64,000 nt of DNA from Chamaea fasciata (Eukaryota; Chordata; Aves; Passeriformes; Sylviidae). Below the pieces are notes generated by a model, which saw nothing but the letters and a program-made list of their open reading frames with translations, was not told where the DNA came from and searched no databases. Both the position numbers and the translations under genes were made by a program. The DNA is taken from positions 1 through 64,000 of the forward strand of contig JARCOQ010000104.1 in the NCBI GenBank assembly GCA_029207755.1, given 5' to 3'. Below, piece after piece: positions 33,301 to 45,800 of this stretch. Position 1 is the first letter of the stretch. Each line of letters opens with the position of its first letter.

Positions 33301-36300
33301 TTAGGATGGACACTGAGTGCTGTGTCCAGCTCTGGTGTCTCAGTTTAGGATGGACACTGAGTGCTGTGTCCAGCTCTGGTGTCTCAGTTTAGGATGGACA
33401 CTGAGTGCTGTGTCCAGCTCTGGTGTCTCAGTTTAGGATGGACACTGAGTGCTGTGTCCAGCTCTGGGATCTCAGTTTAGGATGGACACTGAGTGCTGTG
33501 TCCAGCTCTGGGATCTCAGTTTAGGATGGACACTGAGTGCTGTGTCCAGCTCTGATGTCTCAGTTTAGGATGGACACTGAGTGCTGTGTCCAGCTCTGGG
33601 ATCTCAGTTTAGGATGGACACTGAGTGCTGTGTCCAGCTCTGGTGTCTCAGTTTAGGATGGACACTGAGTGCTGTGTCCAGCTCTGGGATCTCAGTTTAG
33701 GATGGACACTGAGTGCTGTGTCCAGCTCTGGGATCTCAGTTTAGGATGGACACTGAGTGCTGTGTCCAGCTCTGGTGTCTCAGTTTAGGATGGACACTGA
33801 GTGCTGTGTCCAGCTCTGGTGTCTCAGTTTAGGATGGACACTGAGTGCTGTGTCCAGCTCTGATGTCTCAGTTTAGGATGGACACTGAGTGCTGTGTCCA
33901 GCTCTGGGATCTCAGTTTAGGATGGACACTGAGTGCTGTGTCCAGCTCTGGCCCCTCAGTTTAGGATGGACACTGAGTGCTGTGTCCATTGGTGGGATCT
34001 CAGTTTAGGATGGACACTGAGTGCTGTGTCCAGCTCTGGGATCTCAGTTTAGGATGGACACTGAGTGCTGTGTCCATTGGTGGGATCTCAGTTTAGGATG
34101 GACACTGAGTGCTGTGTCCAGCTCTGGGATCTCAGTTTAGGATGGACACTGAGTGCTGTGTCCAGCTCTGGGATCTCAGTTTAGGATGGACACTGAGTGC
34201 TGTGTCCAGCTCTGGGATCTCAGTTTAGGATGGACACTGAGTGCTGTGTCCAGCTCTGGGATCTCAGTTTAGGATGGACACTGAGTGCTGTGTCCAGCTC
34301 TGGGATCTCAGTTTAGGATGGACACTGAGTGCTGTGTCCATTGGTGGGATCTCAGTTTAGGATGGACACTGAGTGCTGTGTCCAGCTCTGGTGTCTCAGT
34401 TTAGGATGGACACTGAGTGCTGTGTCCAGCTCTGGGGTCTCAGTTTAGGATGGACACTGAGTGCTGTGTCCAGCTCTGGTGTCTCAGTTTAGGATGGACA
34501 CTGAGTGCTGTGTCCAGCTCTGGGATCTCAGTTTAGGATGGACACTGAGTGCTGTGTCCAGCTCTGGTGTCTCAGTTTAGGATGGACACTGAGTGCTGTG
34601 TCCAGCTCTGGTGTCTCAGTTTAGGATGGACACTGAGTGCTGTGTCCAGCTCTGGTGTCTCAGTTTAAGATGGACACTGAGTGCTGTGTCCATTGGTGGG
34701 ATCTCAGTTTAGGATGGACACTGAGTGCTGTGTCCAGCTCTGGTGTCTCAGTTTAGGATGGACACTGAGTGCTGTGTCCAGCTCTGGGGTCTCAGTTTAG
34801 GATGGACACTGAGTGCTCTGTCCAGCTCTGGTGTCTCAGTTTAGGATGGACACTGAGTGCTGTGTCCAGCTCTGGGATCTCAGTTTAGGATGGACACTGA
34901 GTGCTCTGTCCAGCTCTGCGATCTCAGTTTAGGATGGACACTGAGTGCTGTGTCCAGCTCTGGGATCTCAGTTTAGGATGGACACTGAGTGCTGTGTCCA
35001 GCTCTGGGATCTCAGTTTAGGATGGACACTGAGTGCTGTGTCCAGCTCTGGGATCTCAGTTTAGGATGGACACTGAGTGCTGTGTCCAGCTCTGGGATCT
35101 CAGTTTAGGATGGACACTGAGTGCTGTGTCCAGCTCTGGGATCTCAGTTTAGGATGGACACTGAGTGCTGTGTCCAGCTCTGGGATCTCAGTTTAGGATG
35201 GACACTGAGTGCTGTGTCCAGCTCTGGGATCTCAGTTTAGGATGGACACTGAGTGCTGTGTCCAGCTCTGGGTGTCTCAGTTTAGGATGGACACTGAGTG
35301 CTGTGTCCAGCTCTGGTGTCTCAGTTTAGGATGGACACTGAGTGCTGTGTCCAGCTCGGGGATCTCAGTTTAGGATGGACACTGAGTGCTGTGTCCAGCT
35401 CTGGTGTCTCAGTTTAGGATGGACACTGAGTGCTGTGTCCAGCTCTGGCCCCTCAGTTTAGGATGGACACTGAGTGCTGTGTCCAGCTCTGGGGTCTCAG
35501 TTTAGGATGGACACTGAGTGCTGTGTCCAGCTCTGGGGTCTCAGTTTAGGATGGACACTGAGTGCTGTGTCCAGCTCTGGGATCTCGGTTTAGGATGGAC
35601 ACTGAGTGCTGTGTCCAGCTCTGGTGTCTCAGTTTAGGATGGACACTGAGTGCTGTGTCCAGCTCTGGGGTCTCAGTTTAGGATGGACACGGAGTGCTGT
35701 GTCCAGCTCTGGCCCCTCAGTTTAGGATGGACACTGAGTGCTGTGTCCAGCTCTGGTGTCTCAGTTTAGGATGGACACTGAGTGCTGTGTCCAGCTCTGG
35801 GGTCTCAGTTTAGGATGGACACTGAGTGCTGTGTCCAGCTCTGGGGTCTGAGTTTAGGATGGACACTGAGTGCTGTGTCCAGCTCTGGGGTCTCAGTTTA
35901 GGATGGACACTGAGTGCTGTGTCCAGCTCTGGGATCTCAGTTTAGGATGGACACTGAGTGCTGTGTCCAGCTCTGGTGTCTCAGTTTAGGATGGACACTG
36001 AGTGCTGTGTCCAGCTCTGGTGTCTCAGTTTAGGATGGACACTGAGTGCTGTGTCCAGCTCTGGTGTCTCAGTTTAGGATGGACACTGAGTGCTGTGTCC
36101 AGCTCTGGGGTCTCAGTTTAGGATGGACACTGAGTGCTGTGTCCAGCTCTGGTGTCTCAGTTTAGGATGGACACTGAGTGCTGTGTCCAGCTCTGGTGTC
36201 TCAGTTTAGGATGGACACTGAGTGCTGTGTCCAGCTCTGGGATCTCAGTTTAGGATGGACACTGAGTGCTGTGTCCAGCTCTGGTGTCTCAGTTTAGGAT

Positions 36301-37199
36301 GGACACTGAGTGCTGTGTCCAGCTCTGGTGTCTCAGTTTAGGATGGACACTGAGTGCTGTGTCCATTGGTGGGATCTCAGTTTAGGATGGACACTGAGTG
36401 CTCTGTCCAGCTCTGCGATCTCAGTTTAGGATGGACACTGAGTGCTGTGTCCAGCTCTGGGATCTCAGTTTAGGATGGACACTGAGTGCTGTGTCCAGCT
36501 CTGGTGTCTCAGTTTAGGATGGACACTGAGTGCTGTGTCCAGCTCTGGTGTCTCAGTTTAGGATGGACACTGAGTGCTGTGTCCAGCTCTGGTGTCTCAG
36601 TTTAGGATGGACACTGAGTGCTGTGTCCAGCTCTGGTGTCTCAGTTTAGGATGGACACTGAGTGCTGTGTCCAGCTCTGGTGTCTCAGTTCAGGATGGAC
36701 ACTGAGTGCTGTGTCCAGCTCTGGTGTCTCAGTTCAGGATGGACACTGAGTGCTGTGTCCAGCTCTGGGATCTCAGTTTAGGATGGACACTGAGTGCTGT
36801 GTCCAGCTCTGGCCCCTCAGTTTAGGATGGACACTGAGTGCTGTGTCCAGCTCTGGTGTCTCAGTTTAGGATGGACACTGAGTGCTGTGTCCAGCTCTGG
36901 TGTCTCAGTTTAGGATGGACACTGAGTGCTGTGTCCAGCTCTGGGATCTCAGTTTAGGATGGACACTGAGTGCTGTGTCCAGCTCTGGGATCTCAGTTTA
37001 GGATGGACACTGAGTGCTGTGTCCAGCTCTGGTGTCTCAGTTTAGGATGGACACTGAGTGCTGTGTCCAGCTCTGGTGTCTCAGTTTAGGATGGACACTG
37101 AGTGCTGTGTCCAGCTCTGGTGTCTCAGTTTAGGATGGACACTGAGTGCTGTGTCCAGCTCTGGTGTCTCAGTTTAGGATGGACACTGAGTGCTGTGTC

Positions 37200-37800
37200 C
37201 AGCTCTGGGATCTCAGTTTAGGATGGACACTGAGTGCTGTGTCCAGCTCTGGCCCCTCAGTTTAGGATGGACACTGAGTGCTGTGTCCAGCTCTGGTGTC
37301 TCAGTTTAGGATGGACACTGAGTGCTGTGTCCAGCTCTGGGATCTCAGTTTAGGATGGACACTGAGTGCTGTGTCCAGCTCTGGTGTCTCAGTTTAGGAT
37401 GGACACTGAGTGCTGTGTCCAGCTCTGGGATCTCAGTTTAGGATGGACACTGAGTGCTGTGTCCAGCTCTGGGATCTCAGTTTAGGATGGACACTGAGTG
37501 CTGTGTCCAGCTCTGGCCCCTCAGTTTAGGATGGACACTGAGTGCTGTGTCCATTGGTGGGATCTCAGTTTAGGATGGACACTGAGTGCTGTGTCCAGCT
37601 CTGGGATCTCAGTTTAGGATGGACACTGAGTGCTGTGTCCAGCTCTGGTGTCTCAGTTTAGGATGGACACTGAGTGCTGTGTCCATTGGTGGGGTCTCAG
37701 TTTAGGATGGACACTGAGTGCTGTGTCCAGCTCTGGGATCTCAGTTTAGGATGGACACTGAGTGCTGTGTCCAGCTCTGGGATCTCAGTTTAGGATGGAC
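37200..37800 (+). repeat. Satellite sub-block repeated at +1,716 bp
   Basis: GGCCCC monomers at 37,251 and 37,515 and the following CCATTGGTGGGATC / CCATTGGTGGGGTC pair (132 bp apart) recur with the same spacing at 38,967, 39,231 and about 39,267-39,400. This is a 39-monomer offset. Confidence 0.72.
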
Positions 37801-40800
37801 ACTGAGTGCTGTGTCCAGCTCTGGGATCTCAGTTTAGGATGGACACTGAGTGCTGTGTCCAGCTCTGGTGTCTCAGTTTAGGATGGACACTGAGTGCTCT
37901 GTCCAGCTCTGGCCCCTCAGTTTAGGATGGACACTGAGTGCTGTGTCCAGCTCTGGGATCTCAGTTTAGGATGGACACTGAGTGCTGTGTCCATTGGTGG
38001 GGTCTCAGTTTAGGATGGACACTGAGTGCTGTGTCCAGCTCTGGGATCTCAGTTTAGGATGGACACTGAGTGCTGTGTCCATTGGTGGGATCTCAGTTTA
38101 GGATGGACACTGAGTGCTGTGTCCAGCTCTGGTGTCTCAGTTTAGGATGGACACTGAGTGCTCTGTCCAGCTCTGGCCCCTCAGTTTAGGATGGACACTG
38201 AGTGCTGTGTCCAGCTCTGGGATCTCAGTTTAGGATGGACACTGAGTGCTGTGTCCAGCTCTGGGATCTGAGTTTAGGATGGACACTGAGTGCTGTGTCC
38301 AGCTCTGGTGTCTCAGTTTAGGATGGACACTGAGTGCTGTGTCCAGCTCTGGGGTCTCAGTTTAGGATGGACACTGAGTGCTGTGTCCAGCTCTGGGATC
38401 TCAGTTTAGGATGGACACTGAGTGCTGTGTCCAGCTCTGGGATCTCAGTTTAGGATGGACACTGAGTGCTGTGTCCAGCTCTGGGATCTCAGTTTAGGAT
38501 GGACACTGAGTGCTGTGTCCAGCTCTGGGATCTCAGTTTAGGATGGACACTGAGTGCTGTGTCCAGCTCTGGTGTCTCAGTTTAGGATGGACACTGAGTG
38601 CTGTGTCCAGCTCTGGTGTCTCAGTTTAGGATGGACACTGAGTGCTGTGTCCAGCTCTGGTGTCTCAGTTTAGGATGGACACTGAGTGCTGTGTCCAGCT
38701 CTGGTGTCTCAGTTTAGGATGGACACTGAGTGCTGTGTCCAGCTCTGGGATCTCAGTTTAGGATGGACACTGAGTGCTGTGTCCAGCTCTGGCCCCTCAG
38801 TTTAGGATGGACACTGAGTGCTGTGTCCAGCTCTGGTGTCTCAGTTTAGGATGGACACTGAGTGCTGTGTCCAGCTCTGGTGTCTCAGTTTAGGATGGAC
38901 ACTGAGTGCTGTGTCCAGCTCTGGGATCTCAGTTTAGGATGGACACTGAGTGCTGTGTCCAGCTCTGGCCCCTCAGTTTAGGATGGACACTGAGTGCTGT
39001 GTCCAGCTCTGGTGTCTCAGTTTAGGATGGACACTGAGTGCTGTGTCCAGCTCTGGGATCTCAGTTTAGGATGGACACTGAGTGCTGTGTCCAGCTCTGG
39101 TGTCTCAGTTTAGGATGGACACTGAGTGCTGTGTCCAGCTCTGGGATCTCAGTTTAGGATGGACACTGAGTGCTGTGTCCAGCTCTGGGATCTCAGTTTA
39201 GGATGGACACTGAGTGCTGTGTCCAGCTCTGGCCCCTCAGTTTAGGATGGACACTGAGTGCTGTGTCCATTGGTGGGATCTCAGTTTAGGATGGACACTG
39301 AGTGCTGTGTCCAGCTCTGGGATCTCAGTTTAGGATGGACACTGAGTGCTGTGTCCAGCTCTGGTGTCTCAGTTTAGGATGGACACTGAGTGCTGTGTCC
39401 ATTGGTGGGGTCTCAGTTTAGGATGGACACTGAGTGCTGTGTCCAGCTCTGGGATCTCAGTTTAGGATGGACACTGAGTGCTGTGTCCAGCTCTGGGATC
39501 TCAGTTTAGGATGGACACTGAGTGCTGTGTCCAGCTCTGGGATCTCAGTTTAGGATGGACACTGAGTGCTGTGTCCAGCTCTGGGGTCTCAGTTTAGGAT
39601 GGACACTGAGTGCTGTGTCCAGCTCTGGGATCTCAGTTTAGGATGGACACTGAGTGCTGTGTCCAGCTCTGGTGTCTCAGTTTAGGATGGACACTGAGTG
39701 CTGTGTCCATTGGTGGGATCTCAGTTTAGGATGGACACTGAGTGCTGTGTCCAGCTCTGGGATCTCAGTTTAGGATGGACACTGAGTGCTGTGTCCAGCT
39801 CTGGTGTCTCAGTTTAGGATGGACACTGAGTGCTGTGTCCAGCTCTGGTGTCTCAGTTTAGGATGGACACTGAGTGCTGTGTCCAGCTCTGGTGTCTCAG
39901 TTTAGGATGGACACTGAGTGCTCTGTCCAGCTCTGGCCCCTCAGTTTAGGATGGACACTGAGTGCTGTGTCCAGCTCTGGGATCTGAGTTTAGGATGGAC
40001 ACTGAGTGCTGTGTCCAGCTCTGGTGTCTCAGTTTAGGATGGACACTGAGTGCTGTGTCCAGCTCTGGGGTCTCAGTTTAGGATGGACACTGAGTGCTGT
40101 GTCCAGCTCTGGGATCTCAGTTTAGGATGGACACTGAGTGCTGTGTCCAGCTCTGGGGTCTCAGTTTAGGATGGACACTGAGTGCTGTGTCCAGCTCTGG
40201 GATCTCAGTTTAGGATGGACACTGAGTGCTGTGTCCAGCTCTGGCCCCTCAGTTTAGGATGGACACTGAGTGCTGTGTCCAGCTCTGGGATCTCAGTTTA
40301 GGATGGACACTGAGTGCTGTGTCCAGCTCTGGGATCTCAGTTTAGGATGGACACTGAGTGCTCTGTCCAGCTCTGGGATCTCAGTTTAGGATGGACACTG
40401 AGTGCTGTGTCCAGCTCTGGGATCTCAGTTTAGGATGGACACTGAGTGCTGTGTCCAGCTCTGGTGTCTCAGTTTAGGATGGACACTGAGTGCTGTGTCC
40501 AGCTCTGGGATCTCAGTTTAGGATGGACACTGAGTGCTGTGTCCAGCTCTGGTGTCTCGGTTTAGGATGGACACTGAGTGCTGTGTCCAGCTCTGGTGTC
40601 TCAGTTTAGGATGGACACTGAGTGCTGTGTCCAGCACAGGGATCTCAGTTTAGGATGGACACTGAGTGCTGTGTCCAGCTCTGGGATCTCAGTTTAGGAT
40701 GGACACTGAGTGCTGTGTCCAGCTCTGGGATCTCAGTTTAGGATGGACACTGAGTGCTGTGTCCAGCTCTGGTGTCTCAGTTTAGGATGGACACTGAGTG

Positions 40801-43800
40801 CTGTGTCCAGCTCTGGGATCTCAGTTTAGGATGGACACTGAGTGCTGTGTCCAGCTCTGGGATCTCAGTTTAGGATGGACACTGAGTGCTGTGTCCAGCT
40901 CTGGGGTCTCAGTTTAGGATGGACACTGAGTGCTGTGTCCAGCTCTGGGATCTCTGTTTAGGATGGACACTGAGTGCCGTGTCCAGCTCTGGTGTCTCAG
41001 TTTAGGATGGACACTGAGTGCCGTGTCCAGCTCTGGGATCTCAGTTTAGGATGGACACTGAGTGCTGTGTCCAGCTCTGGTGTCTCAGTTTAGGATGGAC
41101 ACTGAGTGCTGTGTCCAGCTCTGGTGTCTCAGTTTAGGATGGACACTGAGTGCTGTGTCCAGCTCTGATGTCTCAGTTTAGGATGGACACTGAGTGCTGT
41201 GTCCAGCTCTGGTGTCTCAGTTTAGGATGGACACTGAGTGCTGTGTCCAGCTCTGATGTCTCAGTTTAGGATGGACACTGAGTGCTGTGTCCAGCTCTGG
41301 GATCTCAGTTTAGGATGGACACTGAGTGCTGTGTCCAGCTCTGGGATCTCAGTTTAGGATGGACACTGAGTGCTGTGTCCAGCTCTGGGATCTCAGTTTA
41401 GGATGGACACTGAGTGCTGTGTCCAGCTCTGGTGTCTCAGTTTAGGATGGACACTGAGTGCTGTGTCCAGCTCTGGGATCTCAGTTTAGGATGGACACTG
41501 AGTGCTGTGTCCAGCTCTGGCCCCTCAGTTTAGGATGGACACTGAGTGCTGTGTCCAGCTCTGATGTCTCAGTTTAGGATGGACACTGAGTGCTGTGTCC
41601 AGCTCTGGGATCTCAGTTTAGGATGGACACTGAGTGCTCTGTCCAGCTCTGCGATCTCAGTTTAGGATGGACACTGAGTGCTGTGTCCAGCTCTGGTGTC
41701 TCAGTTTAGGATGGACACTGAGTGCTGTGTCCAGCTCTGGTGTCTCAGTTTAGGATGGACACTGAGTGCTGTGTCCAGCTCTGGTGTCTCAGTTTAGGAT
41801 GGACACTGAGTGCTGTGTCCAGCTCTGGTGTCTCAGTTTAGGATGGACACTGAGTGCTGTGTCCAGCTCTGGTGTCTCAGTTTAGGATGGACACTGAGTG
41901 CTGTGTCCAGCTCTGGTGTCTCAGTTTAGGATGGACACTGAGTGCTGTGTCCAGCTCTGGGTGTCTCAGTTTAGGATGGACACTGAGTGCTGTGTCCAGC
42001 TCTGGGGTCTCAGTTTAGGATGGACACTGAGTGCTGTGTCCAGCTCTGGGATCTCAGTTTAGGATGGACACTGAGTGCTGTGTCCAGCTCTGGGATCTCA
42101 GTTTAGGATGGACACTGAGTGCTCTGTCCAGCTCTGGGATCTCAGTTTAGGATGGACACTGAGTGCTGTGTCCAGCTCTGGGATCTCAGTTTAGGATGGA
42201 CACTGAGTGCTCTGTCCAGCTCTGGGATCTCAGTTTAGGATGGACACTGAGTGCTGTGTCCAGCTCTGGGATCTGAGTTTAGGATGGACACTGAGTGCTG
42301 TGTCCAGCTCTGGTGTCTCAGTTTAGGATGGACACTGAGTGCTGTGTCCAGCTCTGGTGTCTCAGTTTAGGATGGACACTGAGTGCTGTGTCCAGCTCTG
42401 GGGTCTCAGTTTAGGATGGACACTGAGTGCTGTGTCCAGCTCTGGGGTCTCAGTTTAGGATGGACACTGAGTGCTGTGTCCAGCTCTGGGATCTCAGTTT
42501 AGGATGGACACTGAGTGCTGTGTCCAGCTCTGGGATCTCAGTTTAGGATGGACACTGAGTGCTGTGTCCAGCTCTGGGATCTCAGTTTAGGATGGACACT
42601 GAGTGCTGTGTCCAGCTCTGGGGTCTCAGTTTAGGATGGACACTGAGTGCTGTGTCCAGCTCTGGGATCTCAGTTTAGGATGGACACTGAGTGCTCTGTC
42701 CAGCTCTGGTGTCTCAGTTTAGGATGGACACTGAGTGCTGTGTCCAGCTCTGGTGTCTCAGTTTAGGATGGACACTGAGTGCTGTGTCCAGCTCTGGGAT
42801 CTCAGTTTAGGATGGACACTGAGTGCTGTGTCCAGCTCTGGGATCTGAGTTTAGGATGGACACTGAGTGCTGTGTCCAGCTCTGGTGTCTCAGTTTAGGA
42901 TGGACACTGAGTGCTGTGTCCAGCTCTGGGGTCTCAGTTTAGGATGGACACTGAGTGCTGTGTCCAGCTCTGGGATCTCAGTTTAGGATGGACACTGAGT
43001 GCTGTGTCCAGCTCTGGTGTCTCAGTTTAGGATGGACACTGAGTGCTGTGTCCAGCTCTGGGATCTCAGTTTAGGATGGACACTGAGTGCTGTGTCCAGC
43101 TCTGGGGTCTCAGTTTAGGATGGACACTGAGTGCTGTGTCCAGCTCTGGGATCTCAGTTTAGGATGGACACTGAGTGCTCTGTCCAGCTCTGGGATCTCA
43201 GTTTAGGATGGACACTGAGTGCTGTGTCCAGCTCTGGGATCTCAGTTTAGGATGGACACTGAGTGCTGTGTCCAGCTCTGGGATCTCAGTTTAGGATGGA
43301 CACTGAGTGCTGTGTCCAGCTCTGGGATCTCAGTTTAGGATGGACACTGAGTGCTCTGTCCAGCTCTGGGATCTCAGTTTAGGATGGACACTGAGTGCTG
43401 TGTCCAGCTCTGGGATCTCAGTTTAGGATGGACACTGAGTGCTGTGTCCAGCTCTGGGGTCTCAGTTTAGGATGGACACTGAGTGCTGTGTCCAGCTCTG
43501 GGATCTCAGTTTAGGATGGACACTGAGTGCTGTGTCCAGCTCTGGGATCTCAGTTTAGGATGGACACTGAGTGCTGTGTCCATTGGTGGGGTCTCAGTTT
43601 AGGATGGACACTGAGTGCTGTGTCCAGCTCTGGGATCTCTGTTTAGGATGGACACTGAGTGCCGTGTCCAGCTCTGGTGTCTCAGTTTAGGATGGACACT
43701 GAGTGCTGTGTCCAGCTCTGGGATCTCAGTTTAGGATGGACACTGAGTGCTGTGTCCAGCTCTGGGATCTCAGTTTAGGATGGACACTGAGTGCTGTGTC

Positions 43801-45119
43801 CAGCTCTGGTGTCTCAGTTTAGGATGGACACTGAGTGCTGTGTCCAGCTCTGGTGTCTCAGTTTAGGATGGACACTGAGTGCTGTGTCCAGCTCTGATGT
43901 CTCAGTTTAGGATGGACACTGAGTGCTGTGTCCAGCTCTGGGATCTCAGTTTAGGATGGACACTGAGTGCTGTGTCCAGCTCTGGTGTCTCAGTTTAGGA
44001 TGGACACTGAGTGCTGTGTCCAGCTCTGATGTCTCAGTTTAGGATGGACACTGAGTGCTGTGTCCAGCTCTGGTGTCTCAGTTTAGGATGGACACTGAGT
44101 GCTGTGTCCAGCTCTGGTGTCTCAGTTTAGGATGGACACTGAGTGCTGTGTCCAGCTCTGGTGTCTCAGTTTAGGATGGACACTGAGTGCTGTGTCCAGC
44201 TCTGATGTCTCAGTTTAGGATGGACACTGAGTGCTGTGTCCAGCTCTGGGATCTCAGTTTAGGATGGACACTGAGTGCTGTGTCCAGCTCTGGTGTCTCA
44301 GTTTAGGATGGACACTGAGTGCTGTGTCCAGCTCTGATGTCTCAGTTTAGGATGGACACTGAGTGCTGTGTCCAGCTCTGGGATCTCAGTTTAGGATGGA
44401 CACTGAGTGCTGTGTCCAGCTCTGGCCCCTCAGTTTAGAATGGACACTGAGTGCTGTGTCCAGCTCTGGTGTCTCAGTTTAGGATGGACACTGAGTGCTG
44501 TGTCCAGCTCTGGGATCTCAGTTTAGGATGGACACTGAGTGCTGTGTCCAGCTCTGGGATCTCAGTTTAGGATGGACACTGAGTGCTGTGTCCAGCTCTG
44601 GTGTCTCAGTTTAGGATGGACACTGAGTGCTGTGTCCAGCTCTGGTGTCTCAGTTTAGGATGGACACTGAGTGCTGTGTCCAGCTCTGATGTCTCAGTTT
44701 AGGATGGACACTGAGTGCTGTGTCCAGCTCTGGGATCTCAGTTTAGGATGGACACTGAGTGCTCTGTCCAGCTCTGCGATCTCAGTTTAGGATGGACACT
44801 GAGTGCTCTGTCCAGCTCTGCGATCTCAGTTTAGGATGGACACTGAGTGCTGTGTCCAGCTCTGGGATCTCAGTTTAGGATGGACACTGAGTGCTGTGTC
44901 CATTGGTGGGATCTCAGTTTAGGATGGACACTGAGTGCTGTGTCCAGCTCTGGTGTCTCAGTTTAGGATGGACACTGAGTGCTGTGTCCAGCTCTGGTGT
45001 CTCAGTTTAGGATGGACACTGAGTGCTGTGTCCAGCTCTGGTGTCTCAGTTTAGGATGGACACTGAGTGCTGTGTCCAGCTCTGGGGTCTCAGTTTAGGA
45101 TGGACACTGAGTGCTGTGT

Positions 45120-45800
45120 CCAGCTCTGGGATCTCAGTTTAGGATGGACACTGAGTGCTGTGTCCAGCTCTGGGGTCTCAGTTTAGGATGGACACTGAGT
45201 GCTGTGTCCAGCTCTGGGATCTCAGTTTAGGATGGACACTGAGTGCTGTGTCCAGCTCTGGCCCCTCAGTTTAGGATGGACACTGAGTGCTGTGTCCAGC
45301 TCTGGGATCTCAGTTTAGGATGGACACTGAGTGCTGTGTCCAGCTCTGGGATCTCAGTTTAGGATGGACACTGAGTGCTCTGTCCAGCTCTGGGATCTCA
45401 GTTTAGGATGGACACTGAGTGCTGTGTCCAGCTCTGGGATCTCAGTTTAGGATGGACACTGAGTGCTGTGTCCAGCTCTGGGATCTCAGTTTAGGATGGA
45501 CACTGAGTGCTGTGTCCAGCTCTGGGATCTCAGTTTAGGATGGACACTGAGTGCTGTGTCCAGCTCTGGGATCTCAGTTTAGGATGGACACTGAGTGCTG
45601 TGTCCAGCTCTGGGATCTCAGTTTAGGATGGACACTGAGTGCTGTGTCCAGCTCTGGGATCTCAGTTTAGGATGGACACTGAGTGCTGTGTCCAGCTCTG
45701 GTGTCTCGGTTTAGGATGGACACTGAGTGCTGTGTCCAGCTCTGGTGTCTCAGTTTAGGATGGACACTGAGTGCTGTGTCCAGCTCTGGTGTCTCAGTTT
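45120..45800 (+). repeat. Satellite sub-block repeated at +5,060 bp
   Basis: A GGCCCC monomer (45,260) followed by a run of GGGATCTC monomers and a TCTCGGTTTAGG monomer (45,701) is matched by 50,320 (now GGCTCC, one mutation) and 50,761. The offset is 5,060 bp, 115 monomers. A third GGCCCC copy with a similar left context is near 54,764, 101 monomers further. Confidence 0.75.
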